Below are positions 18,162 through 25,828 of a stretch of DNA of 39,648 nt, piece after piece. The DNA comes from Peptoniphilaceae bacterium (GTDB lineage Bacteria > Bacillota > Clostridia > Tissierellales > Peptoniphilaceae). The notes under the pieces are model-generated. The model had not been told where the DNA came from. It worked only from the letters and a program-made list of their open reading frames with translations, and did no database searches. Within the stretch, counting starts at the first letter, position 1; every line of letters starts with the position of its first letter. The stretch spans positions 1 to 39,648 of the forward strand of contig JALFST010000031.1 in assembly GCA_022779285.1 (NCBI GenBank). Direction: 5' to 3'. A program made the translations under genes and the position numbers.

Positions 18162-18321
18162 ATATCCACAGCCGAAATTTTTTATTTTGTCGGTGATCAA
18201 CCCACTTTCTCACACTTATCCACATTTTGTGCACATTTTGTGGATAAGTGTGAGATCACAAGTCAAAAGCCCGAAAGAACTGCTATAAATTATATCATAT
18301 TCGAGAGGAAAATGTGGATAA
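18162..18321. other. Upstream oriC DnaA-box cluster
   Basis: Three perfect DnaA boxes lie at 18216-18224 (TTATCCACA), 18239-18247 and 18313-18321 (both TGTGGATAA), with a near match ATATCCACA at 18162-18170. The first two sit in 17-bp perfectly inverted arms, TCTCACACTTATCCACA (18208-18224) and its complement (18239-18255). The spacer holds CACATTTTGTG, repeated in tandem across 18221-18242. This corresponds to the box clusters upstream of dnaA in B. subtilis and makes the origin bipartite. Confidence 0.9.
18289..18317 (-). promoter_or_regulatory. Probable dnaA promoter overlapping a DnaA box
   Basis: On the minus strand TATAAT (18289-18294) is a perfect -10. Seventeen bases upstream lies CCACAT (18312-18317), a poor -35 that is part of the DnaA box at 18313-18321. 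DnaA bound there would block or modulate its own promoter. Confidence 0.6.
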
Positions 18322-18333
18322 TTCGGGTTTTGC

Positions 18334-18362
18334 TTGACACCGATTTTTTGCACCAATATAAT
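18334..18362 (+). promoter_or_regulatory. Consensus sigma-A promoter of rpmH
   Basis: TTGACA (18334-18339), a 17-base spacer and TATAAT (18357-18362): both hexamers and the spacing match the housekeeping consensus exactly. It diverges from the dnaA promoter. Confidence 0.93.
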
Positions 18363-18426
18363 GTTATAGATATTCCTGAATCGCAAGCGATGCAGAGGAT
18401 GGGATGGAGAAGGGAAGGAGGACGAA

Positions 18427-18561
18427 ATGAAAAGAACATATCAGCCGAACAAAAGAAAAAGAAAAAATGATCATGGTTTCCGCCATCGCATGGCAACGAA
18501 AAACGGACGTCGCGTTCTGAAGGCAAGAAGACTCAAGGGAAGAAAGAAATTGTCTGCGTAA
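18427..18561 (+). CDS. rpmH: 50S ribosomal protein L34
   Basis: 44-residue, highly basic ribosomal protein: [20 protein letters not shown] at the start and [17 protein letters not shown] at the end, matching the L34 family over its whole length. A strong AGGAGG precedes the ATG, and a perfect promoter lies 65 bp upstream. Its stop codon forms the base of a terminator-like hairpin before rnpA. Confidence 0.98.
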   Translation: MKRTYQPNKRKRKNDHGFRHRMATKNGRRVLKARRLKGRKKLSA

Positions 18562-18593
18562 GGTCTGTGAGTGATTCATAGGCCTTATTTTTT
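18559..18593 (+). terminator. Attenuator-like hairpin between rpmH and rnpA
   Basis: TAAGGTCTGTGA (18559-18570) pairs with TCATAGGCCTTA (18576-18587) through 12 pairs, two of them G-U, with loop GTGAT, then six T. The left arm starts with the rpmH stop codon. No separate rnpA promoter is evident, so partial read-through probably sets the L34 to RnpA ratio. Confidence 0.75.
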
Positions 18594-18609
18594 GCGCATG
18601 GAGAGTAGG

Positions 18610-18966
18610 ATGGAAAAAAAGCTGCGTTTGAGAAAAAATGAGGATTTTACTCGCGTTTATCGTCAGGGAAGCGCCTCATACAATCGGGATTTTAAAGTAG
18701 TTTTTCGCCAAAATCGAAAAGATCATAATCGTTATGGTTTTTCACTCTCTAAAAAATTTGGAAAGGCACATGAGCGCAATCGTACGAAAAGACAATTGCG
18801 TGAAATTGTCAGACTGAATCAGGAATTTTTTCCTTCAGGATATGACATTGTGATTCTTCCCAAAGAAAGCGTAAAAATCCAAGACTATCACCGATTGAGT
18901 GAGTCGCTATTGCATTGTGTCAAGCAATGGACGTCAAAAGAAAAAGGGAGTCAATTACGGCGATGA
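18610..18966 (+). CDS. rnpA: Ribonuclease P protein component
   Basis: 118-residue basic protein subunit of RNase P, which helps the catalytic RNA process tRNA 5' ends. The family signature is visible as RYGFSLSKKFGKAHERNRTKRQLREIVR, the usual RNR motif appearing as ERNRTKR. The start at 18610 has GGAG six bases upstream and gives MEKKLRLRKNEDF, the normal N-terminus; a longer frame from 18571 would begin inside the preceding hairpin. It overlaps yidD by 4 nt. Confidence 0.96.
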   Translation: MEKKLRLRKNEDFTRVYRQGSASYNRDFKVVFRQNRKDHNRYGFSLSKKFGKAHERNRTKRQLREIVRLNQEFFPSGYDIVILPKESVKIQDYHRLSESLLHCVKQWTSKEKGSQLRR

Positions 18967-19181
18967 TGAATTGTATAGCTCAATGGCTGATTCGATTTTA
19001 TCAGCGTTTTATTTCCCCTGCCATCGGCTTGGGAAAGTGTCGCTTTCATCCGACATGCTCTCAATATGCTTTGGAAGCCTTTCAATATTATCGCTTCACC
19101 ACCGCGTTCATGCTTACTCTTTGGAGAATTCTCCGATGTAATCCGTTTACAAAAGGAGGCGAGGATCCTCTCGTTCTCTGA
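18963..19181 (+). CDS. yidD: Membrane protein insertion efficiency factor YidD
   Basis: 72-residue YidD family protein, associated with YidC-dependent membrane insertion. The core is FYQRFISPAIGLGKCRFHPT followed by CSQYALEAF, and RILRCNPFTKGG near the C-terminus, all family signatures including the three conserved cysteines. The start is the ATG at 18963, which overlaps the rnpA stop (ATGA), with GGGAG about 12 bases upstream inside rnpA. It lies between rnpA and yidC, its near-universal location. Confidence 0.95.
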   Translation: MMNCIAQWLIRFYQRFISPAIGLGKCRFHPTCSQYALEAFQYYRFTTAFMLTLWRILRCNPFTKGGEDPLVL

Positions 19182-19243
19182 TTCGTCCAAAACGGATGCC
19201 GACTCGATGAATTCTCGTAACCCATAGAAAGAAGAGGACAGCC

Positions 19244-20011
19244 TTGGGCAATATTTTAGGACCAATCAGCAGTATCTTCGGCCATATCATGCGTTGGTTT
19301 TATGAAACGATGTCTTCCATGTTCGCAGAACCGGCATCGATTTCATATCTCGCGCTCAGCATTCTTCTGATGGCTGTAATCTCCAAGCTGATTACGATTC
19401 CGATTATGGCACAGATGACCAAATCGTCTCGTAAGATGAAGGAAATGCAGCCTGAAATTGAAAAGCTGAAACAAAAGTATGGTTATGATCAGCAGATTTT
19501 GCAGCAGAAGACCATGGAATTTTACAAAGAAAACGGCATGTCCATGGCGGGATGTTCCAGCTGTTTGCCGATGCTTTTACAACTTGTGCTGATTCTTGCA
19601 CTCTTCGCCGTGTTACAGGATCCCGGAAAATACATTTTCGATAATCAGGAAAACATTCATCAGATTGCAAGAAACTTTTTCTGGATTCCGGATCTATTCC
19701 AAGCCGATCCCTTGTCCTGGCTTGGTCTTCCGTTATGGAATGCTGTTTTGCAGCTTGCCGTGCAGTGGTTCGGACCTTCCCGTCAGCAGCAGGAACAGCT
19801 CGGGAGCGGATCGAGCATGCTGATCATGACCTTTGGTATGCCGATTATGTTTTATTTTATCAGTATAAAGTGGGCATCCGGTTTATTGCTGTACTGGACA
19901 TTCGGAAATGTTCTGGAAGTGATTTATCGAATGATTTCCGCACTTATCGTGAATATCAGAACTCCGAAATCGGATGATTTGGAATCGAACAGGAATCGGG
20001 GTAAAAAATGA
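19244..20011 (+). CDS. yidC: Membrane protein insertase YidC/OxaA
   Basis: 255-residue insertase with five predicted membrane segments and the charged cytoplasmic loop after the first (MTKSSRKMKEMQPEIEKLKQKY), the short Gram-positive form without the large periplasmic domain. No lipobox cysteine is seen at the N-terminus, unlike B. subtilis SpoIIIJ. The groove arginine of SpoIIIJ (RLFLVPL) aligns with Lys here (SKLITIPI), keeping the charge. The start is TTG at 19244 with AGAGGA upstream. The stop overlaps jag by ATGA. Confidence 0.95.
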   Translation: MGNILGPISSIFGHIMRWFYETMSSMFAEPASISYLALSILLMAVISKLITIPIMAQMTKSSRKMKEMQPEIEKLKQKYGYDQQILQQKTMEFYKENGMSMAGCSSCLPMLLQLVLILALFAVLQDPGKYIFDNQENIHQIARNFFWIPDLFQADPLSWLGLPLWNAVLQLAVQWFGPSRQQQEQLGSGSSMLIMTFGMPIMFYFISIKWASGLLLYWTFGNVLEVIYRMISALIVNIRTPKSDDLESNRNRGKK

Positions 20012-21240
20012 GATCAGTAGTAAAAACGGGCAAATCCATTGATGACGCTGTCACGGCGGCACTTGAGGAGCTCAATGCTTCTTTAGATGATGTGAATATC
20101 GAAATCATGGAGCAACCGAAATCAGGTTTTTTCGGTATGTTTGGTACGAAGGATGCGGTAGTACGCGTTTCTCTTAAGAAGAATGAGTTTGACGAAATTC
20201 TAAAAGAAGAGTTGGGCCATTCCAAAGATACAGCATCCGCTTCCGTTGAAAAAACTTCGGAAACCGCTCCAAAACAAAAAAAATATACAGAAGATTCAGA
20301 AAAACAAACAAAACGTTCAGAAAAGAAAGCCTCAAAAGCCTCAAAGGAACAAAAAGGAGTAAAATTCCCGAAGGAATCTCCTGAAAAGAAACGAGAGGCG
20401 AAAACCGAGACAAAGAAATTCGAGACGCCTGTGGAACAAAAACCGGATTTTTCAGCAGCAACATCTGCAAAGAATTCCATCTCCGAAAAAGCCGTGAAAA
20501 CGACAGAGGAAAGAAAAATTTCGGAACCGAAACAGACTTTGAAACAGTCGGAGTCTTCTGAGAAAAAAGAGCAATTGCAATCGGTCAGCTCTCCGGAGCC
20601 GAAACAAGAAACATTTAAGACCATTTCGGAATTGATTGCAGAGTCTACGCAGTCCACGTCCGCTTCGGACAAATCAGTCGACCGGAAACAGGAAGCCTCC
20701 CCATCTGCAGATTCTTCGCAGACAGCAGCAAGGGAAGAAGTGAAGATGACGGAGAACGCGCAGGATGCTCAATCGACCGAAGATGAACAATCGCAATTTG
20801 TAAAAAATTGGGTGATTGACACGCTACGCTATATGCACATTGAGGCGCAGGTGGAAACCTCTCACGTTGACGGCAATCTTCTCGTAGAAATTCTCGGTCT
20901 TTCGGATTCCGATATGGGTATTGTCATCGGAAGGCGTGCAGAAACCTTGAATGCATTGCAATATCTTCTCGGAATTGCAGCAAGTCGCGCCTTGAAAAAG
21001 AATGATCATATTTACCTGGATGTCGGCGGTTACCGTGAAAGACGAAATGATAATCTCCGCCGCCTTGCACATCGAAATGCAGAGCGAGTTCTCAAGGATC
21101 ATCGCCCTGCAGCCATGGAGCCGATGAATGCATATGAAAGACGCATTGTTCATACGGCATTGCAGGATATAGAACATATTTCAACGGTTTCTGAAGGCAG
21201 AGAGCCGCACCGCAGGGTGATAATCCGTTACGAAAAATAA
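20008..21240 (+). CDS. khpB: RNA-binding protein KhpB (Jag), long linker
   Basis: N-terminal Jag_N domain (about 1-53, KTGKSIDDAVTAALEEL and SGFFGMFGTKDAVVRV), then about 200 residues dominated by Lys, Glu, Ser, Thr and Gln, then a KH domain (about 268-335, MGIVIGRRAETLNALQYLLG) and an R3H domain (to 410, ERRIVHTALQD). KhpB binds many RNAs with KhpA and links to cell-wall and division control. The order yidC-jag is conserved. Typical Jag proteins are roughly 200-340 residues, so the disordered linker is unusually long. A terminator follows directly. Confidence 0.95.
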   Translation: MRSVVKTGKSIDDAVTAALEELNASLDDVNIEIMEQPKSGFFGMFGTKDAVVRVSLKKNEFDEILKEELGHSKDTASASVEKTSETAPKQKKYTEDSEKQTKRSEKKASKASKEQKGVKFPKESPEKKREAKTETKKFETPVEQKPDFSAATSAKNSISEKAVKTTEERKISEPKQTLKQSESSEKKEQLQSVSSPEPKQETFKTISELIAESTQSTSASDKSVDRKQEASPSADSSQTAAREEVKMTENAQDAQSTEDEQSQFVKNWVIDTLRYMHIEAQVETSHVDGNLLVEILGLSDSDMGIVIGRRAETLNALQYLLGIAASRALKKNDHIYLDVGGYRERRNDNLRRLAHRNAERVLKDHRPAAMEPMNAYERRIVHTALQDIEHISTVSEGREPHRRVIIRYEK

Positions 21241-21244
21241 TAGG

Positions 21245-21273
21245 AGGCACTCCTTCGGGAGTGCTTTTTCTTT
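21245..21273 (+). terminator. Terminator after jag
   Basis: GCACTCC (21247-21253), TTCG tetraloop, GGAGTGC (21258-21264), then T5-C-T5. It closes the rpmH-jag operon. Confidence 0.93.
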
Positions 21274-21335
21274 TTCTTGAGAAGTCGCTTTCATATGGGT
21301 ATGAAAAAAAACATATTCCACTTCTTTCAAAATTT

Positions 21336-21354
21336 TTTGAATGGAATATTCAAA
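21336..21354 (+). promoter_or_regulatory. Inverted repeat before mnmE ribosome site
   Basis: TTTGAAT and ATTCAAA separated by five bases, ending two bases before GCGAGGAAAG. Another, TTTCATA-TGGG-TATGAAA, lies at 21289-21306 and recalls parS half-sites at altered spacing. Function unknown. Confidence 0.3.
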
Positions 21355-21367
21355 GCGAGGAAAGTCA

Positions 21368-22780
21368 ATGAATAACAATCATACAGGATGGATAGAGACG
21401 GATACGATTGCTGCAATAGCAACGTCAATAGGCGAAGCCGGCATCAGTATTGTCCGAATGAGCGGGCCGGAGGCTTTTTCCATTGCAGATCTCATTTTTG
21501 AACCGGGAAATCATAGACCCTACTCTGATCATGACAATCGTCGTTTGCGCTATGGTTGGATTACGGATGGCGACGAAATCCTTGACGAGGTTCTTGTCAG
21601 CTTTATGAGAGCACCTCACACGTATACCACAGAAGATGTGGTGGAAATCAATGCACACGGCGGGTCGATCGCTGCGCACCGCATTCTTTCCCTTTTGCTC
21701 AAAAAGGGGGTTCGACTTGCCGAGCGTGGAGAATTTACAAAGCGTGCTTTTTTAAACGGTCGCCTTGATCTTTCGCAGGCCGAGGCCATTCATGATATCA
21801 TTGATGCTCAAACGGATCTTCAACAAGCACAAGCGATGAAACAATTATCCGGCTCTGTTACGAATCAAATGCATTCCCTGAAGGAAAAAATGCTGTCTCT
21901 GCTCTCAGATGTCGAATATTCGATTAATTTTATGGAAGATTCCATGGAGGATTTACCGATAGAACCCATGCAAGAGGCCTGTTCCGGGATTATTGAGGAA
22001 ATTCACTCGCTGCTTTTACAATCCAATCGGGGCCGTTTGATCCGGGAAGGAATTCTCACCGTGATTGCAGGAAGACCCAATGTAGGAAAGTCTTCTCTTT
22101 TGAATTCTCTTTTGGCAGCCGATCGGGCAATTGTTACCGATATTCCGGGAACGACGCGTGATGCGATTGAGGAAAGCTACAATCTTGACGGTGTTCCTCT
22201 GCGTCTCATCGATACGGCTGGGATTCGAGAAACGGAGGATATTGTCGAGCGTTTCGGCGTGGATCGCAGTCATCAATATTTGCAGGAGGCGGATCTGGTT
22301 TTGATTTTAATTGACGGATCTCAGGCGCCGAGTCAAGAGGATTTTCAGGTGATTGAAGAAGCAAAAGAGAAACCGTGTCTTGTTTTGCTCAACAAAGAAG
22401 ATCTTGGCATATCGTCAGAGGCGATTCGATTTCAAAATCAGGTCTCTGAGCAATTTCCGAATTTCAGCTGGATTCAACTTTCTGTTCAGAATAAAAAAGG
22501 GATTGAACGTTTAAAAAAGAGAATATCGCAAATGATTTTTGGAGAGGATGAGATTACAGCTCAGGATGTTACGATATCCAATATCCGTCAGCTTCACCTT
22601 TTAGAAAAGACAGAACAATCCTTGGAAAGTGCTATGAACGGGTTCCGTACTTCAGTTCCCTTGGACGGCATTGAGGTTGATTTGCGCGATGCCTATCGTT
22701 TTTTGGCGGAGATCACGGGAGAGTCGATTGAGGAGGATGTTCTTGATCGGATTTTTCAAAATTTTTGTGTTGGAAAGTGA
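21368..22780 (+). CDS. mnmE: tRNA modification GTPase MnmE
   Basis: 470-residue GTPase that with MnmG makes the carboxymethylaminomethyl group on wobble uridine of certain tRNAs. The N-terminal folate-binding domain begins [19 protein letters not shown]. The G domain inside the helical domain has GRPNVGKSS (G1), GTTRD (G2), DTAG (G3) and NKED (G4). The C-terminal motif is FCVGK, with the essential Cys. The ATG at 21368 has GAGGAAAG upstream; a longer frame from 21341 lacks family similarity. It overlaps mnmG. Confidence 0.97.
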   Translation: MNNNHTGWIETDTIAAIATSIGEAGISIVRMSGPEAFSIADLIFEPGNHRPYSDHDNRRLRYGWITDGDEILDEVLVSFMRAPHTYTTEDVVEINAHGGSIAAHRILSLLLKKGVRLAERGEFTKRAFLNGRLDLSQAEAIHDIIDAQTDLQQAQAMKQLSGSVTNQMHSLKEKMLSLLSDVEYSINFMEDSMEDLPIEPMQEACSGIIEEIHSLLLQSNRGRLIREGILTVIAGRPNVGKSSLLNSLLAADRAIVTDIPGTTRDAIEESYNLDGVPLRLIDTAGIRETEDIVERFGVDRSHQYLQEADLVLILIDGSQAPSQEDFQVIEEAKEKPCLVLLNKEDLGISSEAIRFQNQVSEQFPNFSWIQLSVQNKKGIERLKKRISQMIFGEDEITAQDVTISNIRQLHLLEKTEQSLESAMNGFRTSVPLDGIEVDLRDAYRFLAEITGESIEEDVLDRIFQNFCVGK

Positions 22781-24723
22781 GCGAAACCTTGAAGACAATA
22801 AAGCATTATTATAAGGATCCGGTGGATGTCGTCGTAATTGGCGCAGGACATGCCGGCTGTGAGGCTGGTTTGGCCGCAGCGCGGCTCGGCATGAAGACGG
22901 TGATGCTTACCATCAGTCTGGAATCTGTCGCGGATATGCCCTGTAATCCCAATATCGGAGGTACCGGCAAGGGACATCTTGTTCGCGAGATAGATGCTCT
23001 TGGCGGAGAGATGGGATTGGTCATCGATGAAACCTTTCTGCAATCACGTATGTTGAATCTGTCGAAGGGTCCGGCAATCCATTCCCTTCGTGTACAGGCG
23101 GACAAAAGAAAATACCATGATGTTATGAAGCATCGCTTGGAGGTACAGGAAAATTTACAGCTTGTTGAAGCAGAGGTGGATGGAATCGATGTTTGTAACG
23201 GAAGGGTTCAGGGAGTTACCACCATTCAAGGAGCTTATTACCCCGCGAAGGCGGTAGTCATTTGTACCGGAACCTTTCTCAACGGCACGATTTTGATGGG
23301 AGAGCTCTCCTATTCATCCGGGCCGCATGGGTTACGTCCTTCCCTCTTTCTTTCAGACTCTTTAAGAAAAATACAGGTTCCCCTTCGCAGATTCAAAACG
23401 GGAACACCCGCTCGCATCAATCGCAGGAGTGTGGATTTTTCTGTAATGACACCGCAAAAGGGAGATCGGAACATTATTCCCTTCTCATTTATGAACGAAG
23501 GAAAAAAATATAATCCTGATCAGCAGGAAGATTGTTATTTGACATATACGACACCGAAGACGAAAAAAATTATTCTGGAAAATCTGCATCGATCTCCTAT
23601 GTATTCCGGCGAGGTGCATGGTGTAGGGCCACGCTATTGCCCCTCCATTGAAGATAAAATCGTTCGTTTTCCGGATCATGATTCTCAGCAGGTATTTCTT
23701 GAACCGGAGGGACTTTCCACGGATGAAATTTATGTCCAGGGAGTCAGTTCCACGCTTCCGGAGGAGGTTCAGATTGAGTTGTATCGTACGATTCAAGGTC
23801 TTGAAAATGTTGAGTTCATGCGATCAGCATATGGCATTGAATATGATTGCATCGATGCACGTTCACTCAAAAGCTCACTGGAATTTCGACCGATTGAGGG
23901 AATCTTTTTTGCAGGACAGGTGAACGGATCCTCAGGCTATGAAGAGGCTGCTGCTCAGGGATTAATTGCGGGGGTCAATGCGGCAAAAAAAATATCGGGT
24001 CAAAAACCGCTTATTTTAGACAGAAGTCAGGCTTATATCGGAGTGCTTATCGATGATCTTGTTACAAAGGGAACGAATGAGCCATATCGCATGATGACCT
24101 CACGTTGTGAATACAGACTCAGCTTGCGCCAGGATAATGCCGATGAAAGATTGACACAAATCGGCTATGAGATCGGTCTGGCTTCTGAGGAGAGATATCA
24201 GCGGATGCAGATGAAGTGGAAGAATATTTATGAGGAGGTCGATCGTCTTCATCAGTTGATGATAACGCCGACAGAAAACATAAATCGATGGCTGACTGCA
24301 CATGGATCTTCTCCACTGAAAACAGGAGCAACACTGGCAGAGCTGCTTCGTCGTCCGGAATTAGATTATGATCTTCTCGGAGAATTGGATAAAAATCGTC
24401 CTCATCTTTCCAGGGAACAACGATATGAAGTCGAAACCCGTATCATGTATGAGGGATATATAGAAAAACAAAATCAGCAGATTGCTCAGTTTAAAAAAAT
24501 GGAAATGCGCTCGCTTCCGAATATGGATTATCGTACGGTTGCCGGCCTGAAATCAGAAGCTGTACAGAAGCTGAACGATGTTCAACCCGAGTCTATCGGG
24601 CAAGCATCGCGTATTAGCGGCGTTTCACCGGCAGATATCAATGTTTTGCTCATATATTTGGAAATGCAACGAAGGAAGTCGGTTGATAGGACGGAGAGCA
24701 GTTCTGATAAAGGAGAATCATAA
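22777..24723 (+). CDS. mnmG: tRNA uridine modification enzyme MnmG
   Basis: FAD-binding partner of MnmE (GidA family). It shows the dinucleotide fold [20 protein letters not shown], the signature [20 protein letters not shown], a conserved Cys region TSRCEYRL and the C-terminal helical domain. I favour the GTG at 22777, which overlaps the mnmE stop as GTGA; TTG at 22765 or 22789 are alternatives. The length of about 648 residues is normal. The stop shares one base with the rsmG start. Confidence 0.96.
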   Translation: MSETLKTIKHYYKDPVDVVVIGAGHAGCEAGLAAARLGMKTVMLTISLESVADMPCNPNIGGTGKGHLVREIDALGGEMGLVIDETFLQSRMLNLSKGPAIHSLRVQADKRKYHDVMKHRLEVQENLQLVEAEVDGIDVCNGRVQGVTTIQGAYYPAKAVVICTGTFLNGTILMGELSYSSGPHGLRPSLFLSDSLRKIQVPLRRFKTGTPARINRRSVDFSVMTPQKGDRNIIPFSFMNEGKKYNPDQQEDCYLTYTTPKTKKIILENLHRSPMYSGEVHGVGPRYCPSIEDKIVRFPDHDSQQVFLEPEGLSTDEIYVQGVSSTLPEEVQIELYRTIQGLENVEFMRSAYGIEYDCIDARSLKSSLEFRPIEGIFFAGQVNGSSGYEEAAAQGLIAGVNAAKKISGQKPLILDRSQAYIGVLIDDLVTKGTNEPYRMMTSRCEYRLSLRQDNADERLTQIGYEIGLASEERYQRMQMKWKNIYEEVDRLHQLMITPTENINRWLTAHGSSPLKTGATLAELLRRPELDYDLLGELDKNRPHLSREQRYEVETRIMYEGYIEKQNQQIAQFKKMEMRSLPNMDYRTVAGLKSEAVQKLNDVQPESIGQASRISGVSPADINVLLIYLEMQRRKSVDRTESSSDKGES

Positions 24724-25430
24724 TGTCAACGCTCGCACAACGTGCACTGAATGAGGGAATTTCTCTTACGGAAGATCAGCTTTCTCTTTTTGAAAAATAT
24801 CGGGAATTGATTTCGGAATGGAATACAAGGATCGATATCACAAAAATCACAGATCCGAAAGAGGTGGATAATAAGCATTTTTTAGACTCTCTTAGCGTTT
24901 TTCGAATTTTAGATCCGAAATCCGATATGACTGTGATTGATATCGGCACGGGAGGCGGTTTTCCGGGAATTCCTATGAAGATTGTCTCCCCCTCTCTTAA
25001 GATCACTCTTCTTGATAGCTTGGGAAAACGGGTGCGTTTTTTGCAGGAAGTGATCAAGGAATTGGATTTGTCAGAGACGACAGCTATTCAGGGACGTGCA
25101 GAGGAATTTTTCAGAGAGAAAAAATACAGAGAAAAATACGATATTGCTGTAGCAAGAGCAGTTGCCCCGCTACCTACCCTGGTGGAGTATTGTTTGCCGG
25201 CAGTAAAGGTCGGCGGCGTTTTTCTGGCTATGAAAGGACCGACAGCTCATGAAGAGATAACGCATTCTATACATGCAATCCGGAAGCTTGGCGGTGAAAT
25301 TGAAAAGGAAGATCAATTCGCATGGACAGAAGAAAAATTTCAAAGGACGTTGATTTTGATACGTAAGATAAAAGCAACGCCTGTTTTATATCCAAGAGGC
25401 CAAGGAAAACCGAGAAAGAATCCGCTTTAA
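24723..25430 (+). CDS. rsmG: 16S rRNA (guanine527-N7)-methyltransferase RsmG
   Basis: 235-residue Rossmann methyltransferase (GidB) that methylates G527 of 16S rRNA with S-adenosylmethionine. The SAM site is VIDIGTGGGFPGIPMKI, the acidic loop LLDSLGKRVRFLQEV, and the late motif ARAVAPLPTLVEYCLP. The ATG overlaps the mnmG TAA (TAATG). It is the last gene before the parS-like repeat cluster. Confidence 0.97.
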   Translation: MSTLAQRALNEGISLTEDQLSLFEKYRELISEWNTRIDITKITDPKEVDNKHFLDSLSVFRILDPKSDMTVIDIGTGGGFPGIPMKIVSPSLKITLLDSLGKRVRFLQEVIKELDLSETTAIQGRAEEFFREKKYREKYDIAVARAVAPLPTLVEYCLPAVKVGGVFLAMKGPTAHEEITHSIHAIRKLGGEIEKEDQFAWTEEKFQRTLILIRKIKATPVLYPRGQGKPRKNPL

Positions 25431-25437
25431 GGATAAA

Positions 25438-25475
25438 AGTTTCATATGAAACGTGAAGATGTTTCATATGAAACT
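25438..25475. promoter_or_regulatory. parS-like sites 1 and 2
   Basis: AGTTTCATATGAAACG (25438-25453) and TGTTTCATATGAAACT (25460-25475), centres 22 bp apart, eight bases behind the rsmG stop. Confidence 0.75.
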
Positions 25476-25494
25476 TTTTTATTGTTTTATGATA

Positions 25495-25510
25495 TGTTCC
25501 ATATGAAACA
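25495..25510. promoter_or_regulatory. parS-like site 3
   Basis: TGTTCCATATGAAACA, one substitution in the left arm. Confidence 0.7.
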
Positions 25511-25530
25511 CATTAGTGAGGTTTTGTGGC

Positions 25531-25546
25531 GATTTCATATGAATTT
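25531..25546. promoter_or_regulatory. parS-like site 4, degenerate
   Basis: GATTTCATATGAATTT keeps the 10-bp core TTTCATATGA but loses both ends of the palindrome; binding may be weak. Confidence 0.45.
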
Positions 25547-25600
25547 TTCATCGAGGCTTCATGCTTGTTTTATAGGAGCCTTGTCTATTAATCTTATGAT

Positions 25601-25616
25601 TGTTTCATATGAAACA
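25601..25616. promoter_or_regulatory. parS-like site 5
   Basis: Perfect 16-bp palindrome TGTTTCATATGAAACA. Confidence 0.8.
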
Positions 25617-25657
25617 TCTGAAGTAATCCTTTCATAATGAAGATTTTTCAACTACAA

Positions 25658-25673
25658 TGTTTCATATGAAACA
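25658..25673. promoter_or_regulatory. parS-like site 6
   Basis: Perfect 16-bp palindrome TGTTTCATATGAAACA. Confidence 0.8.
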
Positions 25674-25779
25674 AAAGTGTTGAAACGATCTTGAAACAAA
25701 TAGTACGCAACGAAAAGAAATAATGAAACAAAAAAACATACATAGGAAATATTATGGGAATATCATAGTATATTTCTTT

Positions 25780-25788
25780 TGATATAAT
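25780..25788 (+). promoter_or_regulatory. Extended -10 promoter of cinA-parA-parB
   Basis: TGATATAAT: a perfect -10 (25783-25788) with the TGn extension and no good -35. Transcription would start near 25795, just before parS-like site 7. Confidence 0.65.
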
Positions 25789-25800
25789 CTTATGCAGGAA

Positions 25801-25816
25801 TGTTTCATATGAAACA
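25801..25816. promoter_or_regulatory. parS-like site 7 in the cinA leader
   Basis: Perfect TGTTTCATATGAAACA between the predicted transcription start and the cinA ribosome site (AAGGATGG). ParB bound here could repress its own operon. Confidence 0.78.
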
Positions 25817-25828
25817 AAGGATGGAAAA

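Larger units (their letters stand above)
25431..25828. repeat. Cluster of seven parS-like palindromes
   Basis: This 398-bp stretch has no gene. It holds seven palindromes of the family TGTTTCATATGAAACA, with unit starts at 25438, 25460, 25495, 25531, 25601, 25658 and 25801. Three are perfect 16-mers, two have only a flanking base altered, one has an inner T to C, one is degenerate in both outer arms. Half-sites (GAAAC, 25682-25702) lie between. The Firmicute parS is TGTTTCACGTGAAACA, so the difference is the central CG to TA. parA and parB follow one gene downstream. Confidence 0.85.

Noticed and set aside
18141-18200. Longer dnaA N-terminus (starting MITDKIKNFG)
   Set aside because: The added 20 residues match no DnaA N-terminus and would overlap the origin DnaA boxes; the start behind GGGG is better.
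19956-20672. 238-residue minus-strand frame opposite jag
   Set aside because: Its Phe/Ser-rich text is the complement of the Lys/Glu/Ser linker of jag.
25446-25637. 63-residue open frame across the parS-like cluster
   Set aside because: Its residues (VSYET repeated, FHMK) are simply translations of the repeated palindrome, and it has no ribosome site.
25438-25816. Repeat cluster as a CRISPR array or IS ends
   Set aside because: Units are 16-bp palindromes with spacers from 6 to over 120 bp and no cas genes or transposase nearby.
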